From NCBI GenBank assembly GCA_050694215.1, contig JBOGXB010000024.1, positions 1 through 27,853 of the forward strand: DNA of 27,853 bases, read 5' to 3'. Under the pieces are notes generated by a model. The model had not been told where the DNA came from. It saw nothing but the letters and a program-made list of their open reading frames with translations, and did no database searches. Numbering within the stretch: the first letter of the stretch is position 1; each line of letters begins with the position of its first letter. The translations under genes and the position numbers were made by a program. The stretch is from JBOGXB01 sp050694215. GTDB lineage: Bacteria; Actinomycetota; CADDZG01; WHSQ01. Shown in pieces: positions 22,105-27,853 of the stretch.

Positions 22105-23332
22105 GCACGAGGAGCTGCAGCGGCTCCTGGCACAGCAACCGCGCCGAGGAGTGATGAGCAGGCGAGACCTCCTGCGCCGTATGGGCATCGGCGCCGGAGC
22201 CCTGTCCCTCAGCGCTTTCCTCGCGGCGTGCGGGACGGAGGGCACCGCGCCTTCCGGAGGCGACGAAGAAGAAGAGAGGGACCCCCTGACCACGAATCAG
22301 ATCCAGGGCGAGCTGGACTTCGCCAACTGGCCCCTCTACATCGACAAGGCAGGGGGCCAGCGGCCGACGCTGAACGATTTCACCGAGGCGACCGATATCG
22401 AGGTCAACTACAAGGAGGTCATCGACGACAACCAAAGTTTCTTCGGAACCATCCAGGAGCCCCTCGCTAGCGGTCAGGACACCGGCTGGGACCTGATCGT
22501 GGTGACGGACTGGTTGATCGCGAAGATGATCTCGCTCGGGTACCTGGAGCAGCTCGACCAGGACCGCATCCCCAATTTCTACGAGCATGCCGGGCAGATC
22601 TATCAGAACCGCACCTACGACCCGGGCAACAAGTACAGCGTCCCGTGGCAGTCCGGGATCACGGGGATCGGCTACAACCCGAAGCTCACGGGACGGGAGA
22701 TCACGAGCACCGCCGATCTCTTCGACCCCGCGTTCGAGGGCCAGGTGGGCATGATGACCGAGATGCGCGACACGATGAACCTCGTCCTGCTCAACCTCGG
22801 GATCGAGCCGAAGGACGCGACGAATGCAGACGCGGAGACAGCCCAGGAGAAGCTTCTCGAGCAGCGCGACGCGGGCATAGTGAGGCAGTACTACGGCAAC
22901 GGTTACGCGGACGCGCTCGCGCGCGGCGACCTCGCCCTCACGATGGCGTGGTCGGGCGACATCTTCATCCTCCAGCTCGATAACCCCGAGCTCGAGTTCG
23001 TCGTTCCGGAGGAGGGCGGCATCCTGTGGACAGACAACATGGCCATCCCCCAGAACGCACCGCATCCGGTCGACGCGATGGAGATGATGAACTTCGTTTA
23101 TCAGCCCGATATCGCGGCGCAGATGGCCGCGTACATCAACTACATCACGCCGGTGCCAGACGCCCAGCCGATCCTGGCGGACGCGAAGGACGCGTACTCG
23201 CGCCAGGTGTCCAAGAGCCCGCTCGTGTTCACGACGCCCGAGATGGAGTCGAGGCTGCATAGCTACAAGGTCCTGAACGAGGAGCAGGAGGGGGTCTGGA
23301 ACGACCTCTTCAGCGAGGTGATCCAGGGGTGA
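22097..23332 (+). CDS. potD: polyamine-binding lipoprotein (PotD-like), predicted Tat-exported
   Basis: A 411-residue extracellular solute-binding protein of the spermidine/putrescine group. A twin-arginine signal, SRRDLLRRMG (R22, R23), precedes a hydrophobic stretch and the lipobox FLAAC. C45 would therefore be lipidated after folding and Tat export. The mature protein begins with an acidic Glu-rich linker. Family blocks are LDFANWPLYID, the WDLIVVTDWLIAKM segment, VPWQSGITGIGYNPKL, YYGNGYADALARGDLALTMAWSGD and LWTDNMAIPQNAPHP. The ligand cannot be read from the sequence; putrescine, spermidine or agmatine fit the surrounding enzymes. It starts 8 nt inside potA and ends with a 4-nt overlap (GTGA) with the permease gene. 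Confidence 0.93.
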   Translation: MSEHEELQRLLAQQPRRGVMSRRDLLRRMGIGAGALSLSAFLAACGTEGTAPSGGDEEEERDPLTTNQIQGELDFANWPLYIDKAGGQRPTLNDFTEATDIEVNYKEVIDDNQSFFGTIQEPLASGQDTGWDLIVVTDWLIAKMISLGYLEQLDQDRIPNFYEHAGQIYQNRTYDPGNKYSVPWQSGITGIGYNPKLTGREITSTADLFDPAFEGQVGMMTEMRDTMNLVLLNLGIEPKDATNADAETAQEKLLEQRDAGIVRQYYGNGYADALARGDLALTMAWSGDIFILQLDNPELEFVVPEEGGILWTDNMAIPQNAPHPVDAMEMMNFVYQPDIAAQMAAYINYITPVPDAQPILADAKDAYSRQVSKSPLVFTTPEMESRLHSYKVLNEEQEGVWNDLFSEVIQG

Positions 23333-24174
23333 GGAAACGGGGCGGCGCCCCCTACCTTCTCGCGCTGCCGGGCGGGGTGTGGTTGGCGCTGTTCTTCGTC
23401 GTCCCGATGGGGGCGATGCTCTCGATGTCCCTGCAGGAGGGGTCCCTGGCCGAAGGATTCCGCTTCACCGGCCATTGGCCCACCTACGTCGAGGCCCTCG
23501 GCAAGTACGACACGCAGCTCGTCCGCTCTCTCGTCTACGGACTCATCGTGACCGCCGCGACCCTGGCCGTCAGCTACCCGATGGCGTACTGGATTGCGTT
23601 TCGCGGAGGGCGGAGGAAGAACCTCTATCTGCTGCTGATACTGCTCCCCTTCTTCACGCCCTTCTTGATACGGACGCTCGAGTGGAAGCTGATGCTGGCC
23701 GACAGCGGCATCTTTCTCGGCACGTTGAAGGACGCGGGGTGGCTGTCGGAGGACTTCCGCCTGCTCGCCACCCCGATCGCAGTGATGGGGGGCATCTTCT
23801 ACAACTTCCTGCCGTTCATGGCCCTACCCCTCTACGTGGCGCTCGAGAGGCTCGACCCGGCTCTCTTAGACGCAGCATCGGACCTCTACTCGAGCAGGCG
23901 AGAGGCGTTCGTCCACGTGACGCTCCCGCTGTCGCTGCCCGGCGTGTTCGCGGGATCGCTGCTGACGTTCATCCCCGCAGTGGGTGACTTCATCAACGCC
24001 GAGCTCCTCGGCGGGGTCGGGACCACCATGATCGGCAACGTCATCCAGCGCGAGTACCTCACCCACAACGACTACCCGGAGGGCGCGGCGCTGTCCTTCC
24101 TGCTCATAGCAGGGATCCTGGTGGGAGTGTTCGTCTACGCGCGCCTCCTCGGGACCGAGGAGCTGTCGGGCTGA
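23329..24174 (+). CDS. potB: polyamine ABC transporter permease (PotB-like)
   Basis: A 281-residue inner-membrane permease with about six transmembrane segments (for example 12-32, 66-88, 100-120, 145-168, 198-222 and 252-275). The cytoplasmic coupling loop is LDPALLDAASDLYSSRREAF, then TLPLSLPG. It matches the EAA motif except that the usual Gly after DL is Tyr. The partner permease downstream keeps the Gly. GTG at 23329 overlaps the potD stop, and its own stop shares one base with the next ATG. It forms the pore together with the PotC-like protein. Confidence 0.93.
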   Translation: MRKRGGAPYLLALPGGVWLALFFVVPMGAMLSMSLQEGSLAEGFRFTGHWPTYVEALGKYDTQLVRSLVYGLIVTAATLAVSYPMAYWIAFRGGRRKNLYLLLILLPFFTPFLIRTLEWKLMLADSGIFLGTLKDAGWLSEDFRLLATPIAVMGGIFYNFLPFMALPLYVALERLDPALLDAASDLYSSRREAFVHVTLPLSLPGVFAGSLLTFIPAVGDFINAELLGGVGTTMIGNVIQREYLTHNDYPEGAALSFLLIAGILVGVFVYARLLGTEELSG

Positions 24175-25016
24175 TGCGCAAGGGCCGGTTCCTGCCGATC
24201 TACACCGGCGGCGTCATCGCATATCTCTTCCTGCCCATCATCGTGATGATCCTGTTCGGCTTCAACGACTACAGGGGGCGCTTCAACTTCACCTGGGAAG
24301 GCTTCACGCTTCACTGGTACCGGGACATCTTCGACTTCCCCGAGCTCACGCTCGCCCTCAAGAACTCGTTGACCATCGCGGCCATCAGCACCTTGATCGC
24401 CACCATCCTCGGCACGCTGGTGGCGCTCGCCCTCACTCGCTACCGCTTCCGCGGCCGGTCGGCGATGAACCTGTTCATTTTTCTGCCCATGGCCTCGCCC
24501 GAGATCGTTCTCGGCGCCGCGTTGCTATCGCTGTTCGTGACGCTGAATCTCGCTCGCGGATTCACGACGATAGTCATCGCTCACATCATGTTCTCGATCT
24601 CGTACGTTGTGGTGACGGTGAAGGCGCGCACGTCGAACTTCGATCTCAACCTCGAGGACGCGGCCCAGGACCTCGGCGCAAGTCCCTGGATCACGTTCTG
24701 GACGGTCACCTTCCCGCTGATCTTTCCGGGCATCCTGGCGGCAGGGATGCTCGCTGCGGTGCTCTCGATCGACGACTACGTGATCACGAGCTTCAACGCG
24801 GGAGGCACGACGACGCTACCTCTGTGGATCTTCGGTGCATCTCGCATCGGCGTGCCCGCGCAGGTGAACGTGATGGGGACCCTCATCTTCATGATCGGAG
24901 TCGTCTACGTCCTGGTGACCCTGGCGAGGGCAGCTCGCGCGGAAAGGCCGGCACCCTCCGTTGCCAATAGGCCGTCGAGGTCAGGACTTCGTCAGGAGGT
25001 GACGGTCCGGCAGTAG
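24174..25016 (+). CDS. potC: polyamine ABC transporter permease (PotC-like)
   Basis: A 280-residue inner-membrane permease with about six hydrophobic segments, beginning with PIYTGGVIAYLFLPIIVMI. Family signatures are FNDYRGRFNFTWEGFTLHWY, the KNSLTIAAISTLIATILGT segment and the coupling loop FDLNLEDAAQDLGASPW with its canonical Gly. The late segment SIDDYVITSFNAGGTTTLPLWI is typical of PotC. The basic, Pro/Arg-rich tail after about 250 is extra. The ATG at 24174 overlaps the potB stop by 1 nt (TGATG). The last 25 nt overlap the convergent aminotransferase gene, and no terminator is visible between the two. Confidence 0.94.
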   Translation: MRKGRFLPIYTGGVIAYLFLPIIVMILFGFNDYRGRFNFTWEGFTLHWYRDIFDFPELTLALKNSLTIAAISTLIATILGTLVALALTRYRFRGRSAMNLFIFLPMASPEIVLGAALLSLFVTLNLARGFTTIVIAHIMFSISYVVVTVKARTSNFDLNLEDAAQDLGASPWITFWTVTFPLIFPGILAAGMLAAVLSIDDYVITSFNAGGTTTLPLWIFGASRIGVPAQVNVMGTLIFMIGVVYVLVTLARAARAERPAPSVANRPSRSGLRQEVTVRQ

Positions 25017-26383
25017 TCGGCGAACAGGTCGACGAACAGATCGACGTCCTCCTCCGAGTGCTGCACGGAGATCGTCCACTGCTCTTCCTTCCCCGGCGTC
25101 TGGAACACCCCACGGTTGATCACCCAGTACCAGAACGCGTCGAACAGCGAGTCGTCTACCTCCTGAAAGTCCCGGTAACGCTCGAGCGGCCTATCGCGGA
25201 ACGTGATCGATCCCTTGCAGCCCAGATCGGTCGTAACGGCCGGGATCCCGGTCCCGTCGGCGGCGGACTGCAGTCCCCGCGCGAGACGGGTTCCGAGCTT
25301 TGCCAGGTATTCGTACGCGTCGCCGGTCAGGATCTCAGTCATAGTCACGAGGCCCGCCGACATGGAGAGGGGGTTGCCGTTGAACGTTCCGAGCGCGGCA
25401 ACCCCGTTCTCGATCTCGTCCATGACGACCGCCTTGCCCGCGTAGGCGCCGACGGGCGTGCCGCCCCCGATCGCCTTGGCCAGGCAAACCAGATCGGGCT
25501 GGACCCCAAACATCTCGGTCGCCCCGCCGGGAGCGATAGTGATGCCGGTCTTCACCTCGTCGAAGATCAGGACGACGCCGTGTTTGCTACACAGGTCGCG
25601 CACCTTCTCCAAGTAGCCGGGTTGAGGCATCACGATCCCTATATTCATCATCACCGGCTCCATGATCATGGCGCCGATCCGGTCACCGTTCTCGGCGAGC
25701 GTCTTCTCGAGAGCGGGGATGTCGTTGAAAGGAACGATCATGGTGTAATCGGCCGCATCGGGCGGGATGCCGCGAGAGAAGGGCACGGACCATGGACGCT
25801 CCGTCGGACCGCTCGAGTCCATCGAGGGAACGACGGAGAACATCACGGCGTCGTGATGCCCGTGGTACGAACCCTCGATCTTCAGCAGGACGTCCTTGCC
25901 TGAAGCCGCCCGCGCCAGACGCACCGCGTCCATAGTGGCCTCAGTCCCGGAATTGACGAACCGGACCTTCTCCGTGCCGAACCTGCGATTGATCTCTTCC
26001 GCAAGCTCGACTGCAGTCGAGGTCGTCGCCGCGAAATGGGTGCCCGTGGCGGCCGCTTTGTTTACGGCCTCCTGGATCTTGGGATGGGCGTGGCCGACGA
26101 CCATCGTTCCGAATCCGTTGTGGTAGTCGGCATAGGTATTGCCGTCGAGGTCGGTGACACGGCTCCCCCTCCCCTCGACCAGATAGATGGGATAGGGGTC
26201 TCCTGCCTGGAACGAGGACGTGACGCCGAACGGCATCACGACCTCGGCGCGCTCGAACATCGCGGCCGACTTCGGAGTCCGCTCCTCGAATCGCCGAAGC
26301 TCCGACTCGAGCAATCGTTCGGCGCGGCGGTCCATCTCTCGGGTCGTGCCGCCCGAAGGCGTTGTGTTCTCCTCGACCGTCAT
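24992..26383 (-). CDS. class III aminotransferase, glutamate-1-semialdehyde 2,1-aminomutase-like
   Basis: A 463-residue PLP enzyme of the GSAM-like branch of class III aminotransferases. Signature blocks are VMPFGVTSSFQAGDPYP near residue 50, NSGTEATMDAVRLAR (144-158), GSYHGHHD (171-178), IFDEVKTG (273-280, D275) and the PLP lysine K303 in CLAKAIGGGTPVGAY. True HemL has DEVMTGFR where this has DEVKTGIT. No other haem gene is present, so haem synthesis is unlikely to be its job. In this island it could transaminate putrescine or another omega-amine, a step otherwise missing between putrescine and 4-aminobutanal; this is inference. The ATG at 26383 lacks a ribosome binding site but has TAGCCT 6 nt upstream. 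The gene is divergent from the ureohydrolase and overlaps potC tail to tail. Confidence 0.85.
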   Translation of the reverse strand: MTVEENTTPSGGTTREMDRRAERLLESELRRFEERTPKSAAMFERAEVVMPFGVTSSFQAGDPYPIYLVEGRGSRVTDLDGNTYADYHNGFGTMVVGHAHPKIQEAVNKAAATGTHFAATTSTAVELAEEINRRFGTEKVRFVNSGTEATMDAVRLARAASGKDVLLKIEGSYHGHHDAVMFSVVPSMDSSGPTERPWSVPFSRGIPPDAADYTMIVPFNDIPALEKTLAENGDRIGAMIMEPVMMNIGIVMPQPGYLEKVRDLCSKHGVVLIFDEVKTGITIAPGGATEMFGVQPDLVCLAKAIGGGTPVGAYAGKAVVMDEIENGVAALGTFNGNPLSMSAGLVTMTEILTGDAYEYLAKLGTRLARGLQSAADGTGIPAVTTDLGCKGSITFRDRPLERYRDFQEVDDSLFDAFWYWVINRGVFQTPGKEEQWTISVQHSEEDVDLFVDLFADYCRTVTS

Positions 26384-26389
26384 GTCCGC

Positions 26390-26395
26390 AGGCTA
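26390..26395 (-). promoter_or_regulatory. possible leaderless -10 box (TAGCCT) for the GSAM-like gene
   Basis: On the - strand TAGCCT (26395-26390) ends 6 nt before the ATG at 26383, with no ribosome binding site between. The rest of the 126-nt divergent gap up to the ureohydrolase start shows no other clear element apart from the ribosome binding site before 26510. Confidence 0.4.
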
Positions 26396-26509
26396 TTCCA
26401 CGACCGGACGGCAAGAGCTAGACAATTCGGCGTGCTCGTTCGGGCAGGGTGCTCCATCGAGCACAGGTGTAGCTGCCGGGCTCCCGGCGTGGGTGGGAGG
26501 ATGCCGGGC

Positions 26510-27496
26510 ATGCAAGTGAACCGACCGGACGAGACCTCCTACGCCGGGCTCTCGACCTTCATGAAGGTGCCGCACGTCCTCGACCCCGAAGGATTGCGCG
26601 GCTCGGACGTCGCGATCCTGGGCGCCCCGATGGACGACTTGGTCACCTACCGGCCCGGTGCCCGCTTCGGCCCACGAGCAATCCGTGCCGCTCACGACGA
26701 CTCGCGTCCGAGCGCATGGCACATGGACCTCGGCATCGATCCCTTTGCCGAGCTGGAGATCGTGGATGCAGGTGATGCGCCGGTCACGCCGGGTGACGCG
26801 CACCGCAGCCATCGGGCCATTCGCGCCGCGGTCTCGGGCATCGTCGAGTCCGGCGTGGTGCCCGTCGTCCTGGGCGGGGATCACTCGATCGCCTACCCTG
26901 ACATCGCAGCCGTTGCAGCAGGTGCGGCGTCCGGTTCGCTCGCGCTCGTGCACCTCGACGCCCACGCCGACACCGCTACCGAGATCTACGGCGTCGAGTG
27001 GTCGCACGGCACGCCCTTCCGGCACCTCGTGGACGAGGGCATCGTGCCCGGCCCTCGCCTGGTCCAGGTCGGCCTGCGTGGCTACTGGCCGGAACCCACC
27101 GAGTTCTCGTGGGCTCGACAGATGGGGGTTCGCTGGCATCGCATGCAGGAGATCACCGAACGCGGGGTCGACGCCGTCGTCGAATCGGTCCTGGACGAGA
27201 TCCGTGATGCGGAGCGCCTGTTCCTGTCGGTGGACATCGACGTGCTCGATCCCGCCTTCGCTCCGGGGACCGGCACGCCCGAGCCGGGGGGCATGACGAC
27301 CCGTGAGCTGTTGCGCATCGTGCGCCGCGTGGTGCTGGCCCACGATCTCGCCGGGATGGAGGTCGTCGAGGTGTCGCCGCCGTACGACCACGCCGAGCTC
27401 ACCGCGATGGCCGCGCACAGGGTCGTGCTGGAGGGACTGTCGGCGCTGGCCGTTCGACGCTCGGGGCGGGCGCCGGCTCCGGAGGAACCGGCCTAG
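26510..27496 (+). CDS. speB: agmatinase/ureohydrolase family enzyme (SpeB-like)
   Basis: A 328-residue binuclear-manganese ureohydrolase. The metal ligands are all present: H125 (GGDHSI), D150, H152 and D154 (HLDAHAD), D242 and D244 (SVDIDVLDPAFAPG). The SHGTPFRHLVDEG segment is typical of agmatinases, which split agmatine into putrescine and urea. Guanidinobutyrase, which yields GABA directly, uses the same fold and would also fit this island, so the exact substrate is open. An ATG at 26501 is in frame, but GGGAGG ends at 26500, so the ATG at 26510 with 9-nt spacing is preferred. The frame stays open far upstream without family resemblance. It is the last enzyme of the catabolic island. Confidence 0.9.
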   Translation: MQVNRPDETSYAGLSTFMKVPHVLDPEGLRGSDVAILGAPMDDLVTYRPGARFGPRAIRAAHDDSRPSAWHMDLGIDPFAELEIVDAGDAPVTPGDAHRSHRAIRAAVSGIVESGVVPVVLGGDHSIAYPDIAAVAAGAASGSLALVHLDAHADTATEIYGVEWSHGTPFRHLVDEGIVPGPRLVQVGLRGYWPEPTEFSWARQMGVRWHRMQEITERGVDAVVESVLDEIRDAERLFLSVDIDVLDPAFAPGTGTPEPGGMTTRELLRIVRRVVLAHDLAGMEVVEVSPPYDHAELTAMAAHRVVLEGLSALAVRRSGRAPAPEEPA

Positions 27497-27553
27497 GGCG
27501 GCTGAGCAGGGGCTTCCGGTCGCCGTTTGGCGCCGTAAGCTACTTGGTGTCGC

Positions 27554-27568
27554 GGGAGCTTGCCTCCC
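27554..27568 (+). terminator. weak hairpin terminator candidate after the ureohydrolase gene
   Basis: GGGAG (27554-27558) and CTCCC (27564-27568) flank a 5-nt loop and are followed by TTTA. It lies 58 nt after the stop at 27496. A second small hairpin, GCTCG/CGAGC (27591-27603), follows in the leader of the next gene. Nothing else is evident in the 132-nt gap. Confidence 0.3.
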
Positions 27569-27628
27569 TTTACATGCGGCCGGAGGAAGAGCTCGTCACG
27601 AGCGTTCCATAGAGGAAGGGATCCAGAG

Positions 27629-27853
27629 TTGGACAGACTGACTTCAGGAGAGAAGCTCCTGGGCGTCTCCGCCCTGGGGTTGTACATCATCTCCTTCATC
27701 CCCTTCTGGGCCAAGCTCGAGTTTGAAGCTCCAGGAACCCGTTCCATGGATCGCGTCAGCGCGTGGGACGGCTACGGCTTAGGGGTCAAGCTGGCGCTCA
27801 TCCTCGCTCCCGTCGCCGTCGGCCTCGTAGCAGCGCGCGCCGCCGGCGCGCGC
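27629..27853 (+). CDS. small membrane protein of unknown function (3' end outside window)
   Basis: An open frame of 75 codons runs off the window edge. A TTG at 27629 is preceded by GAGGAAGGG (27612-27620) with 8-nt spacing, which supports this start although TTG is less common. The product begins MDRLTSGEKLLGVSALGLYIISFIP, giving a first membrane segment at about 9-25. A loop containing RVSAWDGYG and a second hydrophobic segment (about 54-72, KLALILAPVAVGLVAAR) follow. The layout resembles small multi-span membrane proteins common in actinobacteria, but no function can be given. It was found directly from the sequence because it is truncated and begins with TTG. Confidence 0.65.
   Translation, partial: MDRLTSGEKLLGVSALGLYIISFIPFWAKLEFEAPGTRSMDRVSAWDGYGLGVKLALILAPVAVGLVAARAAGAR

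Noticed and set aside
26036..26509. A long N-terminal extension of the ureohydrolase
   Set aside because: It is antisense to the GSAM-like gene and lacks family resemblance; a strong ribosome binding site precedes the ATG at 26510.
1..27853. CRISPR arrays, tRNA or rRNA genes, insertion sequences, prophage or integrase genes
   Set aside because: No regularly spaced repeats, cloverleaf-like segments, transposase motifs or integrase motifs were found by reading both strands.

Overview
The window is high-GC, densely packed bacterial DNA, most likely from a member of the Actinomycetota. This rests on several signs: a LigD-type end-joining toolkit, a PucR-family regulator, an R2lox-type oxidase, frequent GTG and TTG starts, several starts that lack a ribosome binding site but have a TANNNT box 6-8 nt upstream (the leaderless style common in that phylum), and one GTTT-N15-GGGTAT promoter of the actinobacterial stress-sigma type. 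The class or genus cannot be fixed from the sequence. I see no tRNA, rRNA, CRISPR array, insertion sequence or phage gene.

Left part (1-5000): a DNA-repair neighbourhood on the + strand. A LigD polymerase domain (cut by the window edge) is a separate gene from a phosphoesterase-ligase fusion. Between them sit a QueC-like PP-loop ATPase and a DUF72 protein. A small methyltransferase overlaps the ligase stop codon.

Middle part (5000-13750): mixed single genes. They are a dCMP deaminase, a metallophosphoesterase with an unassigned helical N-terminal region, a short-chain dehydrogenase, a GlsB/YeaQ small membrane protein behind a stress-type promoter, an R2lox-like di-metal oxidase fused to an SCP2 lipid-binding domain, a secreted L,D-transpeptidase, an S15/CocE-type hydrolase whose C-terminal beta domain lies in another frame, a secreted protein of unknown function and an HExxH membrane protein. 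A strong bidirectional terminator lies at 8197-8230.

Right part (13750-27500): a polyamine / 4-aminobutyrate (GABA) / omega-amine catabolism island. On the - strand are pucR, a gamma-aminobutyraldehyde dehydrogenase (patD type) and a second aldehyde dehydrogenase. On the + strand are a lysine-dehydrogenase-like enzyme, GABA aminotransferase and a complete PotADBC-type polyamine ABC transporter. A class III aminotransferase of the glutamate-1-semialdehyde aminomutase type and an agmatinase-type ureohydrolase follow, divergently arranged. Together they could import putrescine or agmatine and carry it through 4-aminobutanal, GABA and succinate semialdehyde to succinate. Two copies of an 18-bp dyad, CCRSNN-TGTACA-NNSYGG, one beside the pucR promoter and one before patD, are candidate PucR operators. 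The window ends inside a small membrane-protein gene.

No gap between genes exceeds about 165 bases. The most unusual items are the R2lox-SCP2 fusion, the QueC-like gene inside the repair cluster, the candidate PucR operator pair and the split hydrolase.
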